From Sordaria brevicollis (taxonomy: Eukaryota; Ascomycota; Sordariomycetes; Sordariales; Sordariaceae): 64,000 nucleotides of DNA. Position 1 is the first letter of the stretch, and each line of letters starts with the position of its first letter. The notes under the pieces were generated by a model. It was given only the letters and a program-made list of their open reading frames with translations. It made no database searches and had not been told where the DNA came from. The position numbers and the translations under genes were made by a program. The stretch is from the NCBI GenBank assembly GCA_033439795.1, contig JAUTDP010000005.1:682001-746000 (forward strand), given 5' to 3'. This document shows positions 1 through 13,149 of the stretch, in pieces.

Positions 1-59
1 TAATATTTTTAAAATTCTTTGAAAATTCTTATATCGGGTTATAATATCCTTTTTACTTA

Positions 60-1690
60 ATTAAAACCTTTTTTATTAAATTTCTTTTTTTTTTAACGGT
101 ATTAATGTAAAGAACCTTTTTTATTTAATATTCTAATTCTCCTTCGATTTTAATAACCGGGGGCTATTCGTTAATAAATTTCTATTTAGAGAGGGGGTTA
201 TTAATAATTTTATATAGGAAATCGATGTAAAAAACGTTATAAATAATACGGGGAAGCCCGGACAATTTAATTATATAGAGAAATAATACCTTCGAAACGG
301 TATACTTCGTATAGAATTAATTGAATTTCTTCTTTAGGCGGTCGGTAATATAATTCTTAAAATTAAATTAAATTTTATCTTTAATTACGAAACGTTCTAT
401 AAATTACCGATTATAATTAATAAATTTTTTTTACTTTTAAATAATAATTATTATAATAATTCAATATAAATTTATAATTTATTATAATTTTTTAACGAAT
501 TTTTAAGCCCGCTTTTTAGAAAATAGAAACGAAGGTTAACGATTAAAGGGATTTTCGATTACGGAAACCGGGAATTCGGGGTCGAACCTATAGGTGGCGA
601 AGAACGGAAATATATTTATCGAAGTATTAATCCGGCTATTAATAATTAATTACATTATAAAGTACTATTTACTCCAATTTTTCAACGTAATTAATTATTA
701 TATATAAATAGGCGTAAATTTTTTAATTTATATATTTTAGGCCTTTATCGGTTTATAAATAATAAACGGTATTAAATAGACGTTTAATACTTAAAAATTC
801 GTATAATTTAGCCTAGAAATAATTAATTTAATTAGAATTACGATTATTAATAATAAATTTTAGGAAATTATAATAGCGAATGAAATATTAGAAGAAACGT
901 TCGGTATAAAATTCGGCTTTTATAGAGGGTATAGGCTCGAAGAATATAATTTTATTAAATTTATCTTTTATAATTTAAAAATAAATATTATTATTAAATT
1001 TTAGGAAATTGGTAATAAAATTTATTTATATATCCTTATTAAATTATTCTAAAATTAATAATAAATATGAAAAACTTTTCTTTTATTCCTTTTAAATTTT
1101 TATAAAACCGTAGGTATAATAATTATAGAGGAATTATTAAACGTAAAAATTAAAGAAAGGTTAATAAAAATACCGGAAAAGTATTATAATAATACTTTTT
1201 CTATTAAAGTATTTTAATATATACGAATTGTAAATAATTTAAATTAATATAGTACGAAGGACGTTAAAGCGTTAATCGGTATTAAATAATATAACCGATT
1301 CGGATTCGGTATATATAAGGGCTTTTAATATTTAAAGACGATTTTAATAACGAAAGTAGCCGAAGGAATTAATAAAGTAATTTATAATTTGGATTTTAAA
1401 TTTTAAAGATAAGTCGAAGTAGCGGTCGTTATAAAGGACGGTTTCTTTTACTTATTAATATAAAGAATTATAGAATTCTATCTATAATTAAAATTATTAT
1501 AAATCTAAATTTTTAAATATATTTATACTTTCCCTCTTTAAACGGACTATTTAAACTACCGAAATGCGGAATAGAATATAATTTTTAAAAACGGAATCCA
1601 ATATTATTTAAATATCCCGCACTTTACGGTTTTAATTTGTAAATATATTTTAATTTTATCGAAAAAGAGCGTTAAGGATTATTCTATTTT
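60..1690 (-). pseudogene. F1 integrase region (relic)
   Basis: This segment follows RT and RNase H in the minus-strand order of F1, where gypsy elements encode integrase. I did not recover clean HHCC or DDE motifs by eye, because both strands are dense in TAA. The assignment therefore rests on position rather than on motifs. A plus-strand frame with fewer stops around 1100-1240 is judged an antisense shadow. Confidence 0.4.
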
Positions 1691-1699
1691 TACTTAATT

Positions 1700-2070
1700 T
1701 ATATTTAATTTAAAAATTAAATTAGGAGAAATATTCTACCTATTACGCTTACTATTCCGAAAGTCTCTTCAATTTTATAAAGTATTTAAAATTCTAATAA
1801 TTTATTAAAATAATAAATAATTTATAATTCCGCAATTTTACCGATTATCATTTTAAATAATTAATAATAATAAATATTTCCTTATTATAAATAAAATAAT
1901 TCCGTTCGGTAGGGTTGAATTTTCGGGAATAGAAGCCTATAATTTTACGAATTATATTTCTATTATTTTCGTTTACTTCCTAGGAAATAACCCCGTTTAA
2001 AATAAATTTATTATAGTCCGTTTTTAGGAACGTTTTCCTATCCGGGTTAAATTCTATTAGAATTAGAATT
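1700..2070 (-). pseudogene. F1 RNase H relic
   Basis: Translated on minus, positions about 1975-1850 give FYSRKFNPTE followed by ERNY and a NKE triplet. This matches the gypsy RNase H signature in which A(F/Y)xSRKLxPxExNY precedes a D/N-K-E motif. It lies directly downstream of the RT in element order. The fragment is broken by RIP stops upstream and downstream. It would have degraded the RNA strand of the RNA:DNA hybrid during reverse transcription. Confidence 0.7.
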
Positions 2071-2079
2071 CTTATAAAT

Positions 2080-2900
2080 AAAATTTTTAAAAATTAGAAA
2101 ATATTCTTATACTCTTTAATTTATTCGAAAATAACCCCTTTATTAATTAATTTTAATAAGGGGGCAATTATTTTAAAAAATTAAAGAATAAATATATAAT
2201 AATAGTTAGTAAACCCTAAGAAGTTTTATATACCCTTTTAAAAAGTAGGGGGAAATTAATTTAAAATCGTTTTAACCTTTTCGGAATTAATTTATACGTT
2301 AACGTTTATATAAATCATAAAATTTAAATATTTAACTTTCTTTATATTAAATTCGTATTTATCCGGGTTTAAATAGAAATTGGCTTTTAATAATTTAATA
2401 AGGATTAAATATATTTTTTATTCGTAATTTTTTAAAGAATTAGAAGAATAAATAAATACGTCGTTTATATAAGTAATATAAAACGAATTTAAATAATCGC
2501 GGAAGATATAATTAATACATTATTAGAATATAGCTAGCGCGCTATTCAATCCGAATAATATAATTAACTATTCGAATAATCTATACCGTATCTAAAATAT
2601 TATTTTCCCTTCTTTTCTTTCTATTATACAAATTTTATAGAAGGTTTATATAATATTTACTTTAATATACTATTTTATTCCTTTTAAAGTATGGAACGTA
2701 TTTTTAATTAATGATAATAAATAATAATCCGCTTTTATAATAATATTAAGCGTATAATAATTATAATAAAAACGGAATTCGCTTCCGGGTTTATATATAA
2801 ATAAAATTGGGGCTCTTATTTTTAAATTATTAATTCGGATAAACCCTTTATCTAATAAATTCTTTAAGGTTTTTTTGAAAATTAGGAATTCTTCCCTCAT
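2080..2900 (-). pseudogene. F1 reverse transcriptase relic
   Basis: A 76-codon uninterrupted piece (2670-2900) carries the gypsy RT N-terminal block: LLDKGFIR, then APILF with KPG, then a degraded R-F-C-V-D-Y-R-x-L-N block, then a KADRYPLPLI-like block. Downstream on minus, at about 2435-2480, YINDVFIYSS is the RIP-changed YVDDVLIYSS catalytic box, with the first Asp turned to Asn. Together these fix the strand and family of F1. Stop codons appear where Gln or Trp is expected. The enzyme copied element RNA into DNA; this copy is dead. Confidence 0.88.
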
Positions 2901-3660
2901 TAGATTATAAAGTAATCTAAATAGGATAAAGAATTCCTTACCGTCTTTATCCTTTTTAATTTCGATTTTATAATTTATATTAAGGCGATAAAGGTTTAAT
3001 TTATCGGCGTTTTCTTTTATTTAAAATAATATTAAATTATAATATTTTTTAAGGATTTTCGCCTTTAATTTTACCTCGGTATATACCTTCTTTAATTTTA
3101 ACGCCTTTTTAATATCCTTTAAATTAATTACGAAAATAGCTTTTTTAATTATTCGATTACCAAATTCCTTTTTTAACCTACGAATATAATTTATAAAAAT
3201 AATAATTAAAATATATATAATAAATTTCAAATCGGCGATAAATAGTATATTAAATATTTACTTTCTATTAATATAAGGAACTTAATAATTAATAACGTTT
3301 ATAAATAGGCGTTTTTCGTAGGGGACGGAATATATTTATATAATTTTAAATTAAGGTTTGCTTAATATAATAGGGAATTCGAATAATAGAATAATATAAG
3401 TATAAATAGGATAAATATAATTATTTACTTCGGTTAAGAATTAAATTATATTTTGGATGGAAATTCTTTTTATAGTAGTAAACGTTCCTTTTATAATATA
3501 AAGTAAAATAGGGATAATTAAAATACAAAACTCTTTAATAATTTTTTTATTAATCGTAATATAATATTAATAACCTTTATCGATGAAAATATAGAATAAA
3601 TTATAATTATTAATAATAAATAGAATTAAAATAAATTTTATTTTCATTTCCAATTTGAAA
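2901..3660 (-). pseudogene. F1 protease and protease-RT linker relic
   Basis: Minus-strand frames hold an uninterrupted 69-codon piece (3021-3230), Lys-rich and placed between protease and RT, and upstream of it (about 3640-3350) a stretch that looks like a fungal gypsy aspartic protease: a Ser/Gly-type start block followed by a proline-rich IPILL segment. The catalytic Asp-Ser/Thr-Gly is not intact. The assignment is by order and weak similarity. Confidence 0.55.
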
Positions 3661-4605
3661 TTTTTTATTTTACTTAGTACTTTTATTTCCGGCTCTAAGG
3701 CCCGATTTTATATTAGAATTAGGCTTTTATTTATTATTCGGGGGCGGAGTCGTAGGCTTCGTTATTATTATCGTTTTTTAGGAGCGGAGGGATTTTAATA
3801 ATAATAATTTAAATACGTATTCCGTTAGAAGAAAGGGGGATTATTAATTAATACGGATAAGCTAAAACGTAATATCCGGAAGCGCTATAATATATATATA
3901 AATTATTATTTTAACGCTATTAATATTCTTTATCCGATATTTATTTAGCGTATTTAATAAAGGCGGAAATAGAAGTATTTATATTAGAGCCGCCTTAGCC
4001 CCGGCTATTACGATTATAGGTTATATAAATAATATTTATAATAGTATTTTTATTAACGTTAATTAAATATTAAATAAAAATTATAGGGGTAGGATGAAGA
4101 ATAGGTCGTAGAGTATAAAGAATAATAGGATAATTAATTGAGGAGGTATTAAGGATATAAAGGCCGTTACTTTTAATTTTCCCTTTTTAATTGCATTAAT
4201 ATCGGCGATAATCTTCCTTAAATTTTACTATTTATTTATATTTAAATACGTAGTATTAAAATTATTTAAAATATTTATAATAATCGTCGGAGAAAATAAT
4301 TATAAATATTTTATTATATTATTTTTTATTAAAAGTTCGACGGAAATAATTTAATTTAATAGGGCTTTCCTACAAATAATTACCTATTTTAAGTATTTTA
4401 TTATTAAAATCGGCTAAAAAAATAATAAATAATTCGCCGTCCTTTTAATATATACGGGCGAATTTATTAAAAACCGTTTTTTAATTCTAATAGGAATTGA
4501 AAATCGTATAAATTTATTCAAAGAGTTCAATTAAATTTTCTTTACTACGTATAATAATAGCGGTTTAAAATCCCTTTAATTATTAATTATATTTAGTAAG
4601 AAGGA
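3661..4605 (-). pseudogene. F1 gag region (relic)
   Basis: The segment lies between the 5' LTR and the protease on minus, the usual place of gag. I could not find a CCHC zinc knuckle. A GC-richer patch at about 3730-3790 (CCGG and CGGAG motifs) keeps CpG but not CpA. The call is by position only. Confidence 0.45.
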
Positions 4606-5414
4606 TATTAATAATTTTATATTAAATAGCGCTCGGGTTATTACAAAGCCCTTATTTAATATCGTTATTATATACTGTAACGAATTTATTAAAAAAGAAT
4701 TTAAAAATATAAAGTTAATTATTCTATTTAGGGAATTTTAACTATTTTTTATAATAGGGAATTAAATTCGTATTATTATCGGAATCGTTATTAATTAAAA
4801 TTTTAAAAGGGGATTTCTTTTTACGAGCGGAATATTTAATTATCCCGAAATTTAAATAGGGGGTAAAGGTATTAGAAATAAGGGTAATATTAAATGAAAG
4901 GGATTTAATATAATTTTTAAAAGTAGCGTTATTCTTAAGGGCTTTAATTAAGCTTTTAATTAATCTTTCGCTATTATTACCGTTTTCCGGCGTATTATTT
5001 TAGGAGTCGTAAAATTCTTCTTCGTCGTTAATATTTATATTATTAAATCCGATTATAATATCGAAAATATTATAATACTATATTTAAAGCTATTAATCTT
5101 CTGCTTATAAATATTATTATCCGTTTATTAAATTTACTATTTATTTTCCGCTTTTTATAGGAGGTAGAATTTAATATAAGGGGTATAGTATAATTAATAT
5201 AGATATTAGGTTTTAATAAATCGATAAGGTTCTACGAAGAGGAAAAGGGAGGAAGGGAAGCGCCTTTTGGGCGGTATTGGTTAATTATCCTTTTAAGGAT
5301 TGGGGTACGGGCTACTCCGCTTGCCGTGGCGGTAAGGACCGCGATTGGCGGCCCGATTGGCGGTACGATTGGCAGTGCTAGTCAAACTCAGCTACGGGCA
5401 TCAGCCCCATAATA
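4606..5414 (-). repeat. 5' LTR of F1 (809 bp)
   Basis: It aligns end to end with the split copy 5426-5816 + 32010-32422, with mostly transition differences and a few small indels. Read on minus it begins near 5414 and ends near 4606. The outer (right) end, about 5280-5414, is GC-rich and keeps CpA/TpG; the part facing the element interior is saturated with RIP changes. The exact left boundary is inferred from the loss of homology and a TG-to-TA start at 4606. Confidence 0.85.
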
Positions 5415-5425
5415 GGTAAAAAGCG

Positions 5426-5816
5426 TATTAATAATTTCGTATTAAATAGTATTCGGATTATTACGAAATCTTTATTTAATATTATTATTATATATTATAA
5501 CGAATTTATTAAAAAAGAGGCCGAGGGTATAAGGTTAACCGTCCTATTTAAAGAGTTTTAATTATTTTTTACGATAGGGAATTAAATTCGTATTATTATC
5601 AGAATTATCGTTAATTAGGATTTTAAAAGGGGATTTCTTCTTACGAACGGAATATTTAATTATTCCGAAATTTAAATAGGGGGTAAAGGTATTAAAAATA
5701 AGGGTAATATTAAATAAAAAGGATTTAATATAATCTTTAAAAATCGTATTATTCTTAAAGGCTTTAATTAAACCTTTAATTAAGCCTTCGCTACTACCGT
5801 TATTATTTAATATACC
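5426..5816 (-). repeat. F2 5' LTR, inner half (split by element B)
   Basis: This half aligns base for base with 4606-4996 of the F1 LTR and continues at 32010 after removal of element B and one copy of its ATACC duplication. In the join the alignment to F1 keeps register and differs almost only by transitions. Its left neighbour, 5415-5425, resembles the first internal bases of F1 (4595-4605), which suggests F2 keeps 11 bases of its own interior before F1 interrupts it. Confidence 0.85.
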
Positions 5817-6225
5817 TATTACGAACCCGGTAGTCGGATTCGTAGTTATTATTCTAACCTGTTAACGAAGTCGTCAATTAGTAGGTTCGCAATAAGGCCT
5901 TTGAATTACTAGTAACGGATTCGTTAATAGGATTAATATATAGCGACGTTATTATTCTTAAGTAACGGATTCGTTAAGATACGGATAATTATTACCTAGG
6001 ATTTAGGTTAATGAATAGATTATTGAGTAAGAATTTTTAGTAGTAAATAATAATTGATTAATTGAAGGAAGAATCCGTTTCCGAGGGAGATAAATCCGTC
6101 TATTACTATTAAATACTATATAAAGCTATATTAGGATTCCCTAAATAAATTTATTAAATTAGTTTAATAAATTCGTTAAATTATTTTAATATATTCTATT
6201 TTAATAGGGAATCCGTCCTATAATA
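5817..6225 (-). repeat. B 3' LTR (409 bp)
   Basis: Same length as its partner 31596-32004; differences are almost all C/T or G/A. Its left, outer end keeps more original bases (for example the segment after TATTACGAACC), while its right, inner end has lost every CpA/TpG in the last about 85 bases. Confidence 0.95.
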
Positions 6226-9200
6226 TTTCCTAAGGGTATAGGAGATAATAATAGGACGGTCCCGAAATTATTATATTTATCTTTATTTATATATATATAT
6301 TAAGTACCTTCGGTAATAACCGGAATTAAATAAATAATAAAGCGACTTTTAGTTTTTTCTTTTTTATTAAAGTTCTACTATTTCTTCCGACGCTTTCCTT
6401 TCCTTACTTGTCGTAACCTTTTTAAATTCTACCCGAATCTTTTATTTTATTCTTATACCGTTTTTAAGGAATATTCGGTTATATAATTAAAGGAATAAAG
6501 CGAACGAAATATTAAAGAAGTTTTATTTTATTTATTAAATTTTTTAATAAATTTTTTAGTACGGGCGGATAGCGGTTTATTTTAAGCGGCGGTTCCGTTT
6601 AATCCGAATAAATTTTTTATAATATTATTAATAATACCGTAATAAAAACGTTTACGCCGATTTTAATAATTAGTAGCCGGCGAATAATTAAAGTCCTTAT
6701 CCTCTTTAAATTTATTATTAAACGTTTAGTAGAAGTAGGTTTAATAATTATTTTTATTAAGTATTATTATATTATTAAGATAAGGACGACGAATGGAATT
6801 AATTAAATTCTCTATAGGCGGTAAGCGTCCGAAAAATATTTTTTTAATAATAGGGTAATTATAGGAATAAGAAATAGTAATAGCGAATTTATTTTAGGGG
6901 TATATAGGTATTTTATTTATTTAATTAGTAATTTCGTTAATTAATAGAGTTAAATTATTAATAAAAATAATTAAAGTATTAATATTAATAGCGGATTATT
7001 TTTGGCCGAAACGCTCTATTTTTTATTTAAATTATAATAAACAATATAATTAGGAATTTAATAGGCGGGTATTCTTTTCGGTAACATTCTTTAACGTAAA
7101 ATTAATATAAAGATTAAATTTATTCCGAATAATTTTACGAATTTTATTTATATTAATAATATTAGAATTATCGAATTCGCTAACGGATATAATAGCGAAA
7201 TAAATTATATTTAAGCGGAATAAGTAATTAATAACCTATTCGGGTAAATTATTAAATATATTCGTTATATAATAGGCTAAGAATTTAATATAAGAAAGTA
7301 AATAAATTTTCTAATTAGAAGAGGTATTTTATTCTTTCTATATATTAATAATTTTAATAATTTAATTATAAATAATTTTAATTATAGGGAATTAAGAATA
7401 AATTATTTTACGAATATAGTAATTACGTACGTACTTTATTTATTTATAAAAGCGACCGAATTCTTCTTTAACGTTTTTATATAATATAGTAGCTTCGCTA
7501 TCGAATTCGTTAGCGAATTTACGTAATTTATTTTTTAAATAGTAAAAAATTATAATATAATTAATTAAATTACTTCCTACGAAGTCGGATTCGTTAATAT
7601 TTAATAAGCGTTTTTAAATGTCTTTTATAAAATCGATAAAATTATTATAAATAGTAAATAGGGTATTATATTAAATAGATTCTTTATAAATAAACTTTAG
7701 GTTGCGAATTATTTCCTTAACCGCTTTTTATAAATTATTGACGAAATTAGCGTAATTATTTATTACGTATATAATAGCGCCGAAAATAGGGATAAGCGGG
7801 GATTTATTAACGAAATCCGTACCGTTAATAATAGTAATAATAGTATAAATAGCTTCCAATAAGTATATAAATAGGTTATATTCCGTTTAAATCGTCCTAT
7901 TATTACGTATAACGATTATAATAGAACGATTAATATAATTATTTATATTAATATAATAAGGACTTATATATATTTTAATCCTTTTAAAAGGTTCGGTAAA
8001 TTAAATTTATTAATTTACCCTAACCCCTTTCGGGTTAAAGTACGAATTAAATAGTAAATTAAATATAATTACCGGAATAAAAGAAGGAATATTTTTAAAC
8101 GTAATAGCGGGTAAAGCGTTAATAATAATTAATAAACCCGTTAAAATTAATAATAAAATTAAATAAACCTTCGAAATACCGTCCTTAATTTCTATAACGA
8201 AAATTAAATAAATTTTTATTATAAAAAGGAAGTAGCGTTTTAATAAAATATATTAAATAATTTATTCGACCGTATTTAAATATTAATTATATAAAATAGG
8301 GGTTAATTTATAAAAGTAAATAAAATCGTTAGTAGTTACGATGTAAGTAGCCCGGACGTAAAAGTTTTAAAATTAGGTTTAAACTTAGCAACGAATTATA
8401 CGCTAAAAGGATTAGAAGATTTTAAAATATAGGCTAATAAAGGCGGTAATTAAATTAACGGTTCTACGAGGAATTTAAATAAAAATTTTATTTCTAAAAT
8501 TCAATACTATATATTTTTACGCAATCTTTTCTATACGAATATAAATATTAAAAAAGATTTCGCTATTTCTATTTTTAATAGAATTTTAAAATATTATCCG
8601 CGCGAATTTAATAAATTCCTTATTATAGGTAATTAATTATTCGCGTAACGTTTTAAATATAGTATAAATAATTTAATAACCGCTTATAACGCGCGAGTAA
8701 TAGTCTAATTTAATTAAAAGAAAATAATTTATTATAATAATTTTTATTATTAGAGGGGATAGCGAAATAATAAGGGAAAAGTAAAAGAGAGAGAGAGAGA
8801 AATAATTAACGTTTAAGAAAAGAAAAAGGCGAAAAAAGAAAAAAAAAATAATGATTTATAAATTCTCCATTACGAAGAAACGATATCGGTAAATAAAGGA
8901 AAAATATAAAAAATAATTATAATTAAGAGGGAAAAGAGGAAAAAATATCAAAGGAAAATTTTTATACGGTAAGGAAATAAATATATAGTAGGCGAATAAA
9001 GGAAATTATATTAAAGCCCGTATAGCGCCCTTTATAAATAGCGAAATAATCGATGAATTTATTTAAATTTAAATATAGGTAATGAATTCGTTAATTATTA
9101 TTAAAGCGACGAATTCGTCCTATTTCTAAGGGCGGTAAATATAAATTATATTTTTTTTATTAATATTTTAATTAACGCTTTAAATAGTAAAATAATAATA

Positions 9201-9590
9201 ACGTTAATTTTAAGAATCTTTTTAATTAATTTTTATTTTAGCGGGACGTATTTAGAGCGTTCCTTTTTTTTTATTAATCGAATGGGTATTTTTATTCGTA
9301 ATTACAAATTAATTTCTCATTAATATTTATTAAAGTAAACCGTTATATTTATTTCGTATTTATATTAAATTAACATTTTATTATTATTAAGAATTTAATT
9401 ACTTCCCCTTTACGTTTTAATACCTTTACTTATCGATTTATAATTTTATTAAGGGCGAAAGGAAGCCGATTATTTTATTTTATTAATATTAGAGGGTCTT
9501 CGACGCGTTTAAATAAATTAAGGCCTTAAATAGCGTAATATAATTGAATTATAGAGATTATAGGGTAAAACCTTTTATCCTTAAGGAAAT
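6226..9590 (-). pseudogene. B 3' region after integrase, product unknown
   Basis: The segment is the last 3.4 kb of B in element order, between the C insertion and the 3' LTR. It is too long to be only an integrase tail. On minus, about 7945-7440, one frame runs about 165 codons with stops only at TAA/TAG positions that could be former CAA/CAG or TGG. It contains INGTDFVNKSPLIPIFGAI and later NVKEEFGRFYK. The plus strand is also rather open there, so the coding strand is inferred from the orientation of B. I do not recognise the family. A short (GA)n run sits at about 8786-8800. Elsewhere I see nothing distinctive. Confidence 0.45.
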
Positions 9591-9794
9591 TATCACGATA
9601 CCGATCTAGCAGAGGTTTAGAGAAGACGTATTATTATACGAAGAGGAGAAGATCGAGAGAGAGTAGCGAAAATTCTATTCCCGGACTATATATATAAATA
9701 AAATAGAAATATAATTGTAAGTACGATTATACTCCGCTAGTAATTTAGTACTAAGACGCTTAAGGAGCGCTACCGATAATCTAGTATTATAATA
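9591..9794 (-). repeat. C 3' LTR (204 bp)
   Basis: Same length as 24121-24324. The left, outer end (TATCACGATACC and on) is well kept; the right, inner end has become CTAGTATTATAATA where the partner has CTGGTGCCGTGACA. Confidence 0.95.
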
Positions 9795-11899
9795 ATACCC
9801 CCGGTTTTAAAACGTAATTAATTTTAATTATTAATAAAACTAATATATTAATACCCCTATAAACCAATTAATAAACCGCGGGCGTAATATTAATAAGTAA
9901 TTTATATTATTGCGCGCATTAAAATAAATATAGTAAATTTAGTAATTATTTATTATAACGGTTATAAATAGTATTATATTAAACCGAATCCGGATAATTA
10001 AAATAATATACGGGTTTATAATTCTTCCCTTTTTATTTTAATTAAACCTCTAAATTTTTAAATTCCCCTTCTCTCCTTCCCTTCTTTTTTATAACCTTTA
10101 TTAACGTAATTCTAATACTCCCTAAATTCTTTACGTAATAAATACTCCTTCTTCGCTTATAATAAAATAAATTTTTTAAAAATTTTATATATTTCCTTAA
10201 TATTATTATACTTCCTCGCTATCGCCTTTATAAAAATTTTAATACAATTCCCGCTAAAAGTATAAATTATATAATTTATTTAGAATTTATTATTAAAAAT
10301 ATTATTTTAAATAATAACGTTCTTATAATATTTTAATACTTCTACCCTTTAAATAAGAAGAAGAAATATTATAAATATATTAATCGTAAAAAAAATTATA
10401 ATAAAATAAATTTAATTTTTTTTTTTTTTTTTTTTTTAATTAACGTTTTATTAACGAAATAAGCCCGCTATCCTAATAATTAGCAACGGAACCGATATCG
10501 CTACGCTAATTCGCTAATTAATTAAATTTTAAAAAAGTAATACTAATAGAATTTTTATTTAGGAAGAAGTATTATATATACGTATTATAATCGCTATTAA
10601 AAATCTCCTAATATATTTTAATACTATTAAAGCGGTTATTAAAGCCGAATTTAAGTTTTTAAACCCTAAAAAGGCTATTAAAAATATTATAAATATATTA
10701 TTAAGGGGTAGGCGAATACGTAATATAATATTAATTATTCTATAATACGCTATTATTAAAAAAATCGCTAATAAGCGTACTTAAGCTTTAATATAATTAA
10801 TTCCTAAATATCTTATTATAAATATTCTTATATAAAAGTATTAATATTAGAAAAAAACTTAATTAGTACGCCTTATTTATAACGACCCCGGTTAATTAAT
10901 TTAATTTTTTATTAAAAAGCGCTTTTATAATATAATCGAAGCGGAAGTAATTCGTATATATAATATTACTAAAAATACCGATCCTAAATATTAAAAGGAA
11001 GAAATTACGTAAATTATAAATAATTTCTTTATATAAATTCTTATTTAAATAGCCGATAAAACGTCGAAACTTTACTTCGGAAATAATAAATTTTAATAGA
11101 AGATAATTATTAAAAATATAATATTTTAATAGGAAAACGATAATAAAAATATAATTCTATTATTATATCCCGCTATAAGGAGATATTAAAAAAAATAAAA
11201 TCCAAAGCCTAAATAATATAATTATATAATTTATAAATTAAAATTATAAGAAAAAACTATAGAAATATATTATAATATATACGTAGGAAAATATAAGAAC
11301 GTATTATAATTTATATATAGGAAACGGGTTAAATTCGGGCGAACTATTAATTATACTATATCCCTTTAAGGCTTCGTTTAATTCTCGTTAACGTTAAATT
11401 CAAAATCCTATTAAATTTAAAGCCTAATTTATACGGGTATTTAACGTAAAAATCCTAAATATTATTTACATTAATTTAAAAATCTTTTATAAGGCGTTAA
11501 TCCGGCGGGTAAAGTCGGGACTATTTAATTTTATAAAATAATTTACTTTTTAGGGATTATATAAAATTAAAAATATATTCGAAATATTATTCTTCTTTAT
11601 TAAATATCGCTTTAAAAACGACGGCGCCCTTTATTCGTTAATCGAAAATTTCGTTAAAAGTTTTTTAACCGAATAAACCCTTTTAATAAAACCGGACGAA
11701 AGAAATATAAAAAACGGAGAAGACTTTATATACTATATTTATAATAAAAGGGATTACCTAACAATATACCTTTTTAATAACGAACGGACTTATTTACTTA
11801 TTAGCCAATTTAGGGAATAAGCGGCCTTAATCCTAATATTTAATATTAATTTAAATTTTATCCCCGATTATATATTTTAAAGTATTCGATTTATAAATA
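9795..11899 (-). other. C post-integrase region, 2.1 kb, unidentified
   Basis: It lies between integrase and the 3' LTR of C. A minus frame at about 10300-10020 gives a basic, helix-like stretch (KKEYLLRKEFREYQ-like with RIP stops) that I cannot name. A run of 22 T is at 10416-10437. Plus-strand frames at about 10560-11400 and 11520-12020 look open but lie opposite the element's coding strand; similar open antisense frames occur over the secure RNase H and integrase, so I do not call them genes. Confidence 0.4.
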
Positions 11900-12850
11900 T
11901 TAATATAACGCTTTTATTTCTCTTAAACCTCCTTTATAAATAAACGGACCTTAATAATAATATAATTTATATATTCTTTAATTATTTAAACGTCGAATAA
12001 CTTTTAATATTATATTAATAATATAAAGGCGTCGCGATATTAAAGGGATTCGGTACCTATTTTCAAATATTAACCGTAATTAATAAAAAATAGAAAGAAG
12101 TTTATAATTTCTAAAATATAATTATTCGCTACGAATTCGGTAAAGGGTAATTAAATAAATTCATTATTTTAATAATAAAAATAGAAAACGTATAAATATT
12201 ATTCGATATAAGCGTTTATAATCTTTATTCAACCGTTAATTTTTAAATAAACGGATAAAGAGAATTTTTATTAAACGCCGAAAAATCGATAAAATTCCCG
12301 TTAAAAGGTAACGACGAATTAAAAACTACGGTCAGAGATAATAAAATTAAAAATATTATATAAATAATAAATTTTATAGAAGAATATATTAACGATTCCC
12401 TTAACGATTAAATTATAAATAAGGATGTAATACCGTATTTTCGTTAAACGATTAATAATTATTATAATATAAATATATATCCTCCCGCCGTTTTTAATTT
12501 CGGGAAAGGGGCCGATAAAATCTATTAAAAAATTAAATTATTAGTAAAATAAAATTAATATAAATTCGAATAAGTTTAAAGGCGTAAATTTAGAATTCTT
12601 AATTTAAATATAAAAATAATAATTTTAAACGAAGGTAATTATATCCCTAAATAAATTAAATTAAATATAAATTTACCGAATAAATATATAAATTTTAAAA
12701 TAATTTAAATAATTACCGGGCGTTAAGTTGTAAATATATTAAAGAATTTAAAAGCGAATTTCGTCGTAAAGGGGGATAAAAACCCGTTTATTAATTAAAA
12801 TCCGGCCGTAAAAGATTTTATAATTTATTATAATAACCCTTACGAATTTC
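11900..12850 (-). pseudogene. C integrase relic
   Basis: On minus, about 12780-12360 reads VPLYDE-like text, then a degraded zinc-binding section, then DFIGPFPEIKNGG and INRLTK, which match the first catalytic block of gypsy integrase (D-F-x-G-P-L-P, then V-V-D-R-L-T-K). The plus-strand frame over the same bases shows the typical antisense of the SDRGPQF block, confirming the minus call. The enzyme inserted the cDNA; stops at former Gln/Trp codons inactivate it. Confidence 0.82.
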
Positions 12851-13149
12851 CTAATGTATTTAAAGAATTTTTTATAATCGGGGTTTTAAAAATAAAAAAT
12901 AATTATAAAGGAATCGGGTAAAACGAAATAAACGGCGTTAATATAATCGTCGATTAATAATTTAATATTAAAGATTAGGAGCTTTATAATTTATTTATCG
13001 TTATTACCGCTATTATTATTAAAATTTAATTCTTTAATCTAATTCTCCTTCGGTAATAAAATATATATATAATTCGTTACCTAATCGTTACTAAAATTAC
13101 GCTTATCCGTTAAAATACTTTTAAATAATTAAAAGAGGGCGTTAAAAAC

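Larger units (their letters stand above)
1..5414 (-). mobile_element. F1: RIP-degraded Ty3/gypsy retrotransposon, 3' part off the window
   Basis: The element is coded on the minus strand. Going down from its 5' LTR (4606-5414) come a gag region, a protease-like stretch, reverse transcriptase (about 2900-2080), an RNase H motif (about 1975-1850) and an integrase region that runs to the window edge; the 3' LTR must lie left of base 1. The right flank (5415-5425) resembles the first 11 internal bases of F1 itself, so F1 appears to sit inside a second member of its own family, F2. Nearly all CpA/TpG are lost in the interior, as expected from RIP, so no protein can be made. Family and orientation are secure from the RT; the full length is unknown. 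Confidence 0.88.

Noticed and set aside
1100..1240. Plus open frame in F1
   Set aside because: F1 codes on minus (RT and RNase H blocks); the frame has no similarity and is short.
4606..5816. Simple tandem duplication or two-LTR circle insertion
   Set aside because: The 11-base stretch between the copies resembles the start of the element interior, which fits one element inside another better; left flank data are missing, so this is not excluded.
9591..9794. Miniature inverted-repeat transposon, because of the 12-bp inverted ends
   Set aside because: A same-length partner at 24121-24324 shares the outer TSD GAAAT, so both are LTRs of one element.
10416..10437. T22 run as the poly(A) tail of a LINE on minus
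   Set aside because: It lies inside C with no target duplication or LINE protein text nearby; treated as simple sequence.
10560..12020. Plus-strand frames resembling a gag in the 3' part of C
   Set aside because: C codes on minus; similar open antisense frames occur over its secure integrase and RNase H, so these are taken as shadows.
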